Below are positions 22,277 to 33,534 of a DNA stretch of 64,000 nt, in pieces (position 1 is the first letter of the stretch; every line of letters starts with the position of its first letter). Below the pieces are notes generated by a model. It saw only the letters and a program-made list of their open reading frames with translations, was not told the DNA's origin and did no database searches. Source of the DNA: Dryomyza anilis (lineage: Eukaryota; Arthropoda; Insecta; Diptera; Dryomyzidae); the NCBI GenBank assembly GCA_951804985.1, contig OX638131.1, positions 104,614,464 through 104,678,463 of the forward strand, given 5' to 3'. A program made the position numbers and the translations under genes.

Positions 22277-24192
22277 CACCTCACCAAACAGAATAAAAAT
22301 TTGCCACACCACTTCAAATAAAAAATAAAAAAAGTTAAATCAATATTTGTTGCTCTCTCCCTGGAACACCCTAAAAATTAAAAACGAGGCGGTATTAAAA
22401 CTGATTTTTAAAGTGTATTTCGAAGGTCAACTATTTTGAAAATAATTGGCACCTTAAGCAGAATTGAGAGCTTCATATGTCACCAAAAATTCAACACACC
22501 ATAATCTCCTCCACCTCCCTAAAAATAAAACCTCAATTTTCAAAAAAATCTAATTTTCCGTGTATGGCCTTTCTCGTATATGGCAGACATATAAAAAAAA
22601 GTGATCATCGGTTGACTAAGAAGAGTGTTGAAAGGCGTTAGCCGTATAGACCTTTAATAGATCGAACTCCTGCGAATCGGCCGTAGAACGCCCACCCACC
22701 CGTAGTTGCACTCAGAAATTAAGCCAGTTTTTAACCATCGAATCGTATTTACCTCCTATTGCTACGTTAATTGTTGATGTTGGAATTTGAAAAATTTAAG
22801 CATCTGTCTACTGTATCCTGTTACCATTAAGATTCCAGCCTATTGCCTTCCATACCCTGCCACTACCTACTGTTTTGCTTCCGTATTGCCTTTGCCACTA
22901 ATTTCTCTACTAATCTTACTTAACAGGAAATACGCAATTTTTGTTACATTCTTACGTTTGTCTTCCAATAATAATATATACGAACTTTGCCTAAAATTTG
23001 TCTTGGGTAAAATAATTTTCTTTTAACAAGAAAAAATAATATTCATATCAATTAATAATACGTTCATTATATATTAGATAACGAAACGAAATTATTTGTC
23101 AAAATTTAATACATTGATAGTTTTTTTCTAATTAATAAAAATTGATATTTTGTTAAAATACGAAATTCGTAAACATCACTGAGAACTTCCCAGCCCCACA
23201 CTCTCATACTACCTCAGTTCTATGCTCTTGCAAGATTAATTACTTTTCACTATTTTGTTACGAATTAACCCAACATATATCTTAACTGCATCACCGACTA
23301 ACATAAATCTTAAGCAGTTGTAGCCCACAAATAATACACAGAATGCAGCAATTCTACTTGGCTTTGCCCATAGTCTACACCTAAGTTTGCAACGTCCACA
23401 AATTAGACTGCACGATATATAATATGGTCATATTATATTAAAATACTAAATCTTACCGTTGGCCATACACAGGAGCTCAAAGTGTTCCTCATGCAAGGTC
23501 CCCCCGTCTCACAATTTATCATCTTAAATGCAAACATAATAAATTTTCACCAACTAAACAAATACGATGAAATATTATTGCAGGATAACATAAATTTCAT
23601 GTGCTAATGTACTTAAGTCTGCAACAAGAACTAAAGCATGGGTAAAATTTAGAAGGACATAAGACAACGTTAAGGATAATGGAAAGGGGACCGGATGTAA
23701 GACAATGGTAACGTGAGAGGACAACGGAAAAGACGTAGCACAACGGTAAGCTACAGTTAGAACGGAAGACAACGGTTCGCATAGAAAATGATGATGATGA
23801 CGATGACCTAGAAGAAGCTGCTTTTGCTGCCACAGATAAGTTTAGGTGGTAGGATTCAATAGGTAGTTTGTATCCACGGAACTATTATGCGTTACCCGAC
23901 TCATGAGAGACACCATTTGTTGTGCTGCTTTGGGTGCCTGCTTGAAGATTTCCTTTAGTCATTGCTTAGTCCGCAGACACAGTCGAAGACGACGACTGCC
24001 GGTCTTATGGCTTTAATTTATTTATGCGTTTATCCTTTCACCTTTAATTACCTGATGCCATTTTCCGAGACGATAGATGACGCTCAAATTATATTAAAGT
24101 GTAAGAGAGATGTATAGAGAGAGAGGATACTGGTCTTCTTCGTTCACAGTGAGATTATGTAGAGGTTGAAAAAGCGTTGAGTGCGGCAGATA
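22277..24192. other. Unique DNA without recognisable genes
   Basis: Complex but uninformative. A small GC-rich stretch with ACGCCCACCCACCCG lies at 22688. At 23640-23780 purine-rich words GGAAGACAACGG/GGTAACGTGAGAGGACAACGG recur irregularly. ORFs at 22787-23026 and 23575-23833 have no recognisable domains. Confidence 0.25.
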
Positions 24193-26275
24193 CACAGAAA
24201 AAATATAAATAAAAATAAAAAATATTTTTTTCTACAAAAAATTACTAATTTTTTTTTTTTTTTTATAAATTTAAATTTTTCGTTTGACTAAAAACTCAAT
24301 TTTTCAACAAAAAAAAAATTTCAATATTTTAATATTTCACTAAAATTTCAATTTTCGCTAAAATTTCTATTTTTCATTGAAAATTCAGTTTTTATAAAAA
24401 TTCCACTTCCACTAAAAATTAAAATTTTGACTAAAAATTAATTTTTTCATTAAAATGTTAATTTTTCACTACAAATTCAATATATAAATGAAAAGTAAAT
24501 ATTTTACTAAAAATTTACCACTAAAAGTTTACCACTAAAAATAAAACTTTCTCTAAAAAATTCAATTTGTTCATTAAAAATTCAATTTTTCATTGAAAAT
24601 TCAAATGTTCTAAAAATTCAATTTTTCACTAAAATTCAATTTTTCACTAAAAATTCAATTTTTCACTCAAATTAAATTTTTCACTAAAAAATTAAATTTT
24701 TCACTAAAAATCTATTTTTCATTAAAATTTCAATTTTCACTAAAAATTCTATTTTTAATTGAAAACTCAAATTTCCACTAATAATTCAATTTTTCATAAA
24801 AATTACACTTTCACTAAAAATTAATATTCACTAAACGTTTAATTTTTCATTAAAAATTAAAATGTTCACTCAAAAATTCAATTTTTAATTAAAAATTAAA
24901 TTTTCACTTAGAATTATATTTTTCATTTAAATTTTAATTTTTCACTAAAAATTCAATTTATGAATGAAAAGTAAATATTTTAATAAAAATTTAGTTTACC
25001 ACTAAAAATATAACTTTCTTTAAAAAATTTTCACTAAAATTCAATTTTTCACTAAAATTTATTTTTTCACTAAAATTAATTTTTTCACTAAAAATTCAAT
25101 TTTTCACTAAAAATTCAATTTTTCACTAAAAATTCTATTTTTCACTAAAAATTCAATTTTTCACTAAAAATTCAATTTTTCACTAAAAATTCAATTTTTC
25201 ACTAAAAATTCAATTTTTCACTAAAAATTCAATTTTTCACTAAAAATTCAATTTTTCACTAAAATTCAATTTTTCACTAAAATTCAATTTTTCACTAAAA
25301 ATTCAATTTTTCACTGAAAATTAAATTTTTCACTAAAAATTCAATTTTTCACTGAAAATTCAATTTTTCACTAAAAATTCAATTTTTCACTGTAAATTCA
25401 ATTTTTCACTAAAAATTCAATTTTTCACTGTAAATTCAATTTTTCACTAAAAATTCAATTTTTCACTGAAAATTCAATTTTTCACTAAAAATTCAATTTT
25501 TCACTGTAAATTCAATTTTTCACTAAAAATTCAATTTTTAACTAAAAATTCAATTTTTGACTAAAAATTCAATTTTTGACTAAAAATTCAATTTTTGACT
25601 AAAAATTCAATTTTTGACTAAAAATTCAATTTTTGACTAAAAATTCAATTTTTGACTAAAAATTCAATTTTTGACTAAAAATTCAATTTTTGACTAAAAA
25701 TTCAATTTTTGACTAAAAATTCAATTTTTGACTAAAAATTCAATTTTTCACTAAAAATTCAAATTTGCACTAAAAATTTAATTTTGCACTAAAAATTAGA
25801 TTTTTCACTAAAAATTCAATTTTTCACTAAAAATTCAAATTTTCACTAAAAATTCAAATTTTCCTAAAAAAAATTAGTTTTTCACTAAAAATTAGATTTT
25901 TCACTAATAATTAAATTTTTCACTATAAATTCACTATATAAATTTATTAACAATTCAATTTTTCCCTGTAAATTAATATGTTCCCTAAAAAGTTTCCCTA
26001 AAAATTAAAAATTTTACTAATAATAGATACAAAATTTCATTTAAAATTCAAATTTTAACTAAAAATTCAAATTTTCGATAAATATTAAATTTACGATTAC
26101 TCAATTTTGCACTAAAAAATCATTTTTTCCACTAAAATTTCAAAATCTCACTTAAAATTTTAATTTTTTACTAAAAATTTGATTTTTCATTAAAAAAAAT
26201 ATATTTTTTTTACTCTAAATATTTTTTTTTGTAATAAAAATTTTATTTTTCACCAAAAATGTATTTATTTTAAAA
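24193..26275. repeat. Large 19-bp minisatellite, TTTTTCACTAAAAATTCAA orientation (about 105 units)
   Basis: The array is degenerate at both edges and nearly homogeneous at 25080-25760. A variant with TTTTTGACT replaces TTTTTCACT in about ten consecutive units (25553-25740), showing local amplification. The left edge abuts TACACAGAAAAAATATAAAT (24191), the terminus of the TA-MITE family, so the array may have expanded inside such an element. Confidence 0.95.
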
Positions 26276-26616
26276 ACTTATTGTTCTTTATTATATAGTG
26301 TAATTTTAATACAAGTTGTACATTTATCTCAATCTGACCTCTTACCAGAATGGACTCCTTTCTCAAATCGCGCTAATAACTTCTACTGCTATTTTCAACA
26401 CCTTCTTCTTCATCTTGTTCAAATTAATCTTCTTCCTTTCGCATCTACTACTACTCCTTAAGGGTTAATTCTTCGCCTGCCAAGTTGCAGATAACCAGCT
26501 GCTTTTCCCTGACACCAAACCAGACACTACGTATGTTTATCCGGGTTCGCTCAGACAACAACAAAACCTTCTCATACAGGTTGTGAAATCAATTCTTCTC
26601 ACAAATTTCGTACAAA

Positions 26617-26655
26617 TATATATAAAACAGCTTTCATACAATCACATTCAGCACA
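26617..26655 (+). promoter_or_regulatory. Candidate TATA-box core promoter
   Basis: TATATATAAAA (26617-26627) lies about 30 bp upstream of CATTCAGCAC, a TCAG-type initiator with A at 26650. The box TATATAAA starts at -31, which is the optimal metazoan spacing. An ATG follows 16 bp downstream of the initiator. In AT-rich DNA TATA strings are common, so the spacing is the only real support. Confidence 0.35.
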
Positions 26656-26665
26656 CTTATCCTTA

Positions 26666-26983
26666 ATGTTGCCACCGGCGACCTCAGTTGTCAGTAACAA
26701 ACCGCACAGTTTCCGGTACCTGTGTTGCCATTGCTCCTGCTGGCTTCTGATCCGTCTTTCCTCAACTTTCCTCCCTTCCTATATCCAACTCCTTCCTGTA
26801 GTGTATGCCATGTATGCTGCATCTTACTTTAAATGTTTCCTGGGTCCTTATTTGACCCAGCTTAGCCAGGAATTGTTTCTTTATGAAGTCGTAAATTATG
26901 TTTTGCTCCACATGGCTGCCCTCTTCTCGGGGTTGGTAATAGTGCTACTACTTGTGTCTTCATGTCCGCTCGGTTCCTTGTAA
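26666..26983 (+). CDS. Hypothetical hydrophobic protein, 105 residues
   Basis: ATG at 26666 to a TAA ending at 26983, immediately downstream of the TATA/Inr pair. The translation has no recognised domain. It contains a Cys/Trp-rich hydrophobic region (YLCCHCSCWLLIRL, residues about 18-31), a middle hydrophobic stretch (LPVVYAMYAASYF) and a C-terminal hydrophobic stretch (MAALFSGLVIVLLLVSS, near residues 83-99). It would therefore be a small membrane protein if expressed. A polyadenylation-like AATAAA occurs near 27209. The pyrimidine-rich composition alone can produce Leu/Ser/Phe-rich ORFs, so I rate this as doubtful. Confidence 0.2.
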   Translation: MLPPATSVVSNKPHSFRYLCCHCSCWLLIRLSSTFLPSYIQLLPVVYAMYAASYFKCFLGPYLTQLSQELFLYEVVNYVLLHMAALFSGLVIVLLLVSSCPLGSL

Positions 26984-27364
26984 ATTCATATGTGTTTTCT
27001 CAGTATTATCTTTATTATTATCTCTACCTTCTCGGAGGCTGTATGTAGTTTATATGTGTAACTAACTCTGGCGCACGTTAAGCACTTAAGTCCACTTCAG
27101 ACGCATTTATATATTTTATCTCGTAAGTTTTACTCGAAAACATTTGTAATATTTTGGTGTAGGTTTTTAATTATTTTTTTCCGTATTCAGTCAACTGAAA
27201 ACATTTTTAATAAACGCTAAAATAATAATCATTATCATGTACATCTCTATATTTTGGAGAAACGAGGTTTCCGATAAGAGTTTACTGCTCACAAATGTTG
27301 ATCTAATAGAGAGAATTTAAAAAAATATATACATTTGTTGAGGGTTTTGAAATAAAACATTACT

Positions 27365-29160
27365 AAAAATAAGATTTTAAATTTCTTTGAATTTAATAAG
27401 AATTGAATTTTTAGTGAAAAATGGATTTTTAGTGAAAAATTTGAAATTTTTAGTGAACAATTTAATTTAGTGAACAATTTAATTTAGTGAAAATTTTAAT
27501 TTTTTAGTGAAAAATTGTATTTTTAGTGAAAAATTGAATTTTTAGTGAAAAATTGAATAATTAGTTAAAAATTAAATTTTTAGTGGAAATTTTAATTTTT
27601 AGTGAAAAATTTAATTTTTAGCGAAAAATTGAATTTCTAGTGAAAAATTGAATTTTGTAGTGAAAAATTGAAATTTTAGTGAAAATTTGAATTTTTAGTG
27701 AAAAATTGAATTTTTGGTCGAAATTTGGATTTTTAGTCGAAATTTGAATTTAAGGTGAACATTTTAACTTTTAGTGAAAAATAGAATTTTTAGTAAAGAA
27801 TTAAAATTTTGTTAAAAATTTAAATTTTTAGTGAAAAATTTAATAATTAGTTAAAAATTAAATTTTTAGTGGAAATTTGAATTTTTAGTGAAAAATTTAA
27901 TTTTTAGCGAAAAATTGAATTTCTAGTGAAAAATTGAATTTTGTAGTGAAAAATTGAATTTTTAGTGAAAATTTGAATTTTTAGTGAAAATTTGAATTTT
28001 TAATGAAAATTTGAATTTGTAGTGAAAAATTGAATTTTTAGTGAAAAATTGAATTTTTACTGAAAAATTGAATTTTTACTGAAAAATTGAATTTTTACTG
28101 AAAATAGAATCTTTAGTGAGAAAATTAATTTTTTTAGTGAAAAATTGAATATTTAGTGAAAATTTGAATTTTTAGTGAATAATTGAATTTGTAGTGAAAA
28201 TTGAATTTTTAGTGAAAAATTGAATTTTTAGTGAAAAATTGAATTTTTAGTGAAAAATTGAATTTTTAGTGAAAAATTGAATTTTTAGTGAAAAATTGAA
28301 TTTTTAGTGAAAAATTGAATTTTTAGTGAAAAATTGAATTTTTAGTGAAAAATTGAATTTATAGTGAAAAATTGAATTTATAGTGAAAACTTGAATTTGT
28401 AGTTAAAAATTGAATTTTTAGTTAAAATGAATTTTTTATTGAAAAATTGAATTTGTAGTGAAAAATTGATTTTTTTTAGTGAAAAATTCAATTTGTTGTG
28501 AAAAATTTAATTTTTAGTGAAAATTTGAATTTTTAGTGAAAATTTGAATTTATAGTGAAAAATTGAATTTTTAGTTAAAAATTGAATTTTTAGTTAAAAA
28601 TTGAATTTTTAGTTTAAAATTGAATTTTTAATGAAAATTTGAATTTTTAGTGAAAAATTGAATTTGTAGTGAAAAATTGAATTTTTAGTTAAAAATTGAA
28701 TTTTTAGTTAAAAATTGAATTTTTAGTTAAAAATTGAATTTTTAGTTAAAATTGAATTTTTAGTAAAAAATTGAATTTTTAGTTAAAAATAGAATTTTTA
28801 GTGAGAAAATTAAATTTTTAGTTAAAAATTGAATTTTTAGTTAAAAATTGAATTTTTAGTTAAAAATTGAATTTTTAGTTAAAAATTGAATTTTTAGTTA
28901 AAATTGAATTTTTAGTAAAAAATTGAATTTTTAGTTAAAAATAGAATTTTTAGTGAGAAAATTAAATTTTTAGTTAAAAATTGAATTTTTAGTTAAAAAT
29001 TGAATTTTTAGTTAAAAATTGAATTTTTAGTTAAAAATTGAATTTTTAGTTAAAAATTGATTTTTAGTTAAAAATTGAATTTTTAGTTAATTATGTTTTA
29101 GTGATAATTAAAATTTTTATTGACAGTTTTAGTAAAAAATTTAATTATTAGTAAAAATTT
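27365..29160. repeat. Large 19-bp minisatellite, AGTGAAAAATTGAATTTTT orientation (about 94 units)
   Basis: The unit is the exact reverse complement of the 24.2-26.3 kb unit. AGTGAAAA units dominate to about 28380. AGTTAAAA units dominate 28560-29090, where an 8-unit (152-bp) higher-order block is duplicated (28741 and 28893 onward, containing TAGAATTTTTAGTGAGAAAA). Confidence 0.95.
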
Positions 29161-29189
29161 AATATTTGAAAAATATTTATTTCATAATT

Positions 29190-29838
29190 TGTAGAAAAAT
29201 CAAAAAAGTATTTATATCATAATCTGTAGAATACTTTTTAGTTTTGTTATAGTGACTTTTTCCAAAATTGGTTTACATTAATCACTGCTGCGAAAGCAGT
29301 GACAACGAAACAAATCGCATCGCATTGAGTTTGAAAAATTGCAGCAACCTTTTAATAAATCCGGGGCATTTGTTGCAACTGACTGATTGACTGAGTGACT
29401 GACTGACGCACAAGTGAGCATGCAGACCCTGTGTGACAGACAGTTGGGCAGTCGGAAAGTGTAAACAATTCAACAGAATAAAAACAAAGCACAGGAAAAG
29501 TAGAAGGACAATGAACAACAATCAATAAAACTTACAAAAAAAAGCACAAAAAAAAATACTAAACAAACTAAGTAATGGACAACAAATTCAACAAGCGACA
29601 ACGACGACGACAACAACGATAACAAACTGTCTGTTGAAACAGCAAAAGTGTCAACTAACGGTGGAAGAGCGACAACTAAGTGGGTGTTGAAAACAGGGGC
29701 GGATTGGGATTAAACATCTTAATGAACTATATATATTTTTAGATTGTATTAGATTGTCTATGATTTTATTTAATCCATTAACAACTATTGGGTAGAATAA
29801 TGTCCAAAAATGGTGATATCTTGGAAAAACTCTAACTA
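29190..29838. other. Unique DNA with GACT and AACAA/ACGACG simple tracts
   Basis: GACTGATTGACTGAGTGACTGACTG occupies roughly 29380-29406 and GACAACGACGACGACAACAACG roughly 29597-29620. No gene seen; the 79-codon minus ORF is not recognisable. Confidence 0.3.
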
Positions 29839-30218
29839 CACCCAAAGAACGAATCAATAGGGGCAACCGATTTATTTAGTTCTGTCAACATTCGACTGAT
29901 TCAGTTGTTGCAACACCGCGTATCAGTTCACACAACTAATGAATACAAATGACACAACCAATTTGTTTAGTTGTGGTAGACAATTTAATTATAAGAAATC
30001 GGCCATTTTACCTAGCTCTCCAACGTGTTGCAGACCGAAGTCAGCGTCTCAACAGTTTGTTTCCCCAATCAATGTTGCAGTTGCTTCAACTAATAGTTGG
30101 TTACGCTTCATACTATTGTTTACCACAAATGAATTTCTGTTGAAACTGACTAAATTTGGTAGATGCAAATGAATATTCGTTGAAACAACTGCACGTCAAG
30201 CAATTATTTTTTTGTGTG
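29839..30218. mobile_element. TA-MITE family copy E4, 380 bp
   Basis: Flanked by TA on both sides (29837-29838 and 30219-30220). The left end CACCCAAAGAACGAATCAAT is followed by GGGGCAACCGATTTATTTAG, and the reversed right end is CACACAAAAAAATAATTGC. The subterminal GCAACCGAT matches the 57.4-kb foldback copy. The interior is repeatedly palindromic around GTTGTTGCAAC and TTTAGTTG. Diverged copy, no coding sequence. Confidence 0.5.
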
Positions 30219-30464
30219 TAGAGTCAGGTGAGAGATAACACGAATTGTTTTTCATGGTCAGTTACTAGACTTTTCATATGGACTTATTTTGAGATCAAGC
30301 CATGTGGGGTAGTTATCGGGACAAAAGTAAACAATTTCAAAATTTTAATAGAAAGAAATCTCGCGGGACGCCTAAAAGCTTCAGTTGTTTATACTAGGGT
30401 TGCCTACATGGATCATTTAAATATATCTATGATAAGGCCTTCTTTATGTCGACAATATTAACAA

Positions 30465-30830
30465 ATGTAATTCGGAAATGATGAAATTGAAATCAGAAAT
30501 ACCATTTGAAATCAAAAGACATCTATTGTAATTGAGAAAATTCATTTGAAATTCAAATGATATCAATTGTAATTCAGAAATTAAATTGAAAATTCAAAAG
30601 ACATCAATTGTAATTCAGAAATTACATTTTATTTTCGGAATACATCGATTGACATTCATAACTTTCCATTTGGGATTTAGAAAGTATTAATTGAACTTTC
30701 CATGTGGAATTCAGAAATTTTCAATTGATATTCATAACATTTCATTTGGAATTCATAAAATATGAAATGATATATAGAACTTTCCGTTTGTAATTCAGAA
30801 AGTATCAATTGAAATTCATAATTTCATTAT
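30465..30830. repeat. Degenerate tandem repeat, roughly 50-60 bp units
   Basis: Words ATCAATTGTAATTCAGAAAT, CATTTGGAATTCA and ATTCATAACTTTCCATTTG recur every 50-60 bp, around six diverged units. The units are partly palindromic (CAATTG, GAATTC). Confidence 0.6.
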
Positions 30831-31489
30831 AGGCCCACCGAGGTCAGTTCGCTCCTGTCGTGTGTATGTGTGACATGAGAGAACGAGTGTGTGTGTGTGC
30901 GATAAAGCAAGCACTATAATTTGTTAGCTGTCAACGGCAACAATGGCGCACAGGATATGCACGGAACGGAAATCTTTGACACTTCTCGACAATCAATTCA
31001 AGTTTTGCGTATTTTTCAAAGCAAAACGAATGCGAGGCGACAACAATAAAGAGCAAAAGCAAAAGAATACAACAACAAGAGAAAAATGAAACAACAACAT
31101 CATTTAAAATAAAAATACAACAACTGAAAAACAACAACAAACATAACAACTCAACAGCAACAACCTTGTGTGAATGCAACGGAAGACGGAAGACAGCCAT
31201 TGCGGTGACTTTTATTTATTTGTCGCCATTTTGTTATTAATGGTTATTTGCTTGGCTAAGGAAGCGCATTTTACGAAAAAGGCGATAGATGGCTACAAGG
31301 ATATGGGCAGCCCGGATACGAGCTGTTAGTGCACGTGGACAACAGGCAAAGGTTCAGCACACAAGTTTACAAAACGACAAACAAAATTTTACGATGCACT
31401 CCACTCATCCAAAAATGAAATTTATAAAGTTAATTTTTTCTATGAAAACGTTACATAATTTAAGTATTTTTTTTTAAATATTTTCTGTC
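30831..31489. other. Unique island with GT and CAA tracts
   Basis: A (GT)n run lies near 30889-30899 and CAACAA-rich sequence at 31040-31160. The 62-codon ORF at 31289 is not recognisable. No gene seen. Confidence 0.3.
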
Positions 31490-31855
31490 AGGTTTACTGT
31501 ATAACAGTTCTACTGTAAAATAGTTTTACTGTAAAATATTTTTACTATAGAACAGTTTTACTGTAGAACAGTTTCACCGTGTAAAATTTTTACGGTATAA
31601 AAGTTTTAGTGTAGAACAGTTTTACCGTATAATATTTTTACTGTATAACAGTTACTGTAGAACAGTTTTACTGAATAACCGTTTTACTGATAACAGTTTT
31701 ACTGATAACAGTTGACTGTATAACAGTTTTTCTGTATAACAGTTTTACTGTAAAACAGTTGTACTGTATAACAGTGTTACTGTATAATATTTTTACAGTA
31801 GAACAGTTTTGCTGTATAACAGTTTTACTTCATAACAGTATCACTGTTTGGCATT
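31490..31855. repeat. 17-18 bp minisatellite (ACTGTATAACAGTTTT)
   Basis: About twenty units of TTTTACTGTATAACAGT with small indels. Each unit is itself imperfectly palindromic (ACTGTATAACAGT), so the array could form many short hairpins. Confidence 0.9.
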
Positions 31856-32796
31856 TTGCTTTAGCATTGTAATAACCTGAACTATAAAGATTTAAAAATA
31901 AATAACAAAATTATAAAAAAAATAAAAGTCTAAAATTAATTTTACCGCAATTTAATTACTGTATAAAATATATCTCGAAAACGTCCGAATTTAATGCAGT
32001 CTTATCGGCGCTTTATTTAAATATCGCTTTGGCTGTCAGTTGTAAATCGTTGACCAACTTTAACCTCAACTGTCAGAGGCAATAAAGCGCCGCCATTACA
32101 ACTTAAAATGCTGTCAAAATGTAGCTGTCAAACACTACTAACAGCATTTCACACACATAAGGACAAAGTCACAACAGAATCCAATACATTCACGACATAC
32201 TGCATAATATGTCAAGTTTATAACAAATGACAGCCGGACACCGCTATCGTTTTTTGTGCTTTCAGAAATAAACAGCTTTAAGTTTAAACGCACATGAAAC
32301 ACATTTCGCTTGCGGCCAACTAACAAGCTGCCAATTTTGTTGCCACTTTTTGAGCGGCATTTAAACGGCGCGGCGTTGCCAAACAACGTCAAAATGGCAC
32401 CGCACCGTCCGGCACCACTTCAATTTGTTCCAATTCATTCAATTACTATCTGCTTTTTTACACCTATGTGCAAAAAAATACTAAATTAAAAATCTGTAAC
32501 AAATTTAGCAGAAAAAAATCTATTAATTAGTCGACATTTGAAATTTTCGACCACAGGCCACGTACCAAACGGACTCGAGCACATGTGGCCGGCCATTGCC
32601 ACATTGTGTTAAGAACTGGCAACAAGATATAATGGAAAAAAACACATTTAATTTTTTGGAACGTTAATTTGTTGGCCGACTCGTAAAACTGCCATCAACG
32701 CCGTCGTCTGTCTAACTAGCGGTTGTCAGTAACATATTACGTAAGTTTTTCAGTTTTATTTATAATTTTTGATTTTTATCTTTATCTTTTTTTTTT
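31856..32796. promoter_or_regulatory. Unique island with TGACAG/CTGTCA cluster, candidate enhancer
   Basis: Between 32030 and 32235 there are five TGACAG/CTGTCA motifs (near 32033, 32070, 32111, 32125 and 32227). TGACAG is the TALE homeodomain (Homothorax/Meis, TGIF) core. A perfect 11-bp inverted repeat (GGCGCTTTATT at 32007-32017, AATAAAGCGCC at 32081-32091) lies in the same block. GC content rises relative to flanks and no ORF is convincing. Enhancer function is an inference. Confidence 0.35.
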
Positions 32797-33534
32797 AATT
32801 TTTATATATTTTATATTTTTATATTTTTATATTTTTATATTTTTATATTTTTATATTTTTATATTTTTATATTTTTATATTTTTATATTTTTATATTTTT
32901 ATATTTTTATATTTTTATATTTTTATATTTTTATATTTTTATATTTTTATATTTTTATATTTTTATATTTTTATATTTTTATATTTTTATATTTTTATAT
33001 TTTTATATTTTTATATTTTTATATTTTTATATTTTTATATTTTTATATTTTTATATTTTTATATTTTTATATTTTTATATTTTTATATTTTTATATTTTT
33101 ATATTTTTATATTTTTATATTTTTATATTTTTATATTTTTATATTTTTATATTTTTATATTTTTATATTTTTATATTTTTATATTTTTATATTTTTATAT
33201 TTTTATATTTTTATATTTTTATATTTTTATATTTTTATATTTTTATATTTTTATATTTTTATATTTTTATATTTTTATATTTTTATATTTTTATATTTTT
33301 ATATTTTTATATTTTTATATTTTTATATTTTTATATTTTTATATTTTTATATTTTTATATTTTTATATTTTTATATTTTTATATTTTTATATTTTTATAT
33401 TTTTATATTTTTATATTTTTATATTTTTATATTTTTATATTTTTATATTTTTATATTTTTATATTTTTATATTTTTATATTTTTATATTTTTATATTTTT
33501 ATATTTTTATATTTTTATATTTTTATATTTATTT
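32797..33534. repeat. Near-perfect 8-bp tandem array (TATATTTT), about 90 units
   Basis: About 720 bp of TATATTTT repeated with almost no variation, except at the left edge and the final ATATTTATTTTTTTAG. Translation gives an 8-residue period and hence a spurious 280-codon ORF. Homogeneity implies very recent expansion. The true copy number may be misassembled. Confidence 0.97.

Larger units (their letters stand above)
26276..27360. other. Unique, pyrimidine-rich island between two inverted minisatellites
   Basis: Complex, C/T-rich plus strand (26330-27060), quite unlike the flanking arrays. It holds a TATA/Inr pair and a 105-codon ORF described separately, and AATAAA signals near 27209. Possibly a small transcription unit. 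Confidence 0.3.

Noticed and set aside
24193..29160. CRISPR-like regular repeats
   Set aside because: Units are contiguous 19-mers without spacers, in eukaryotic DNA; a minisatellite.
30228..30461. 77-codon ORF right of copy E4
   Set aside because: Not recognisable as host or transposon protein; length is expected by chance in this region.
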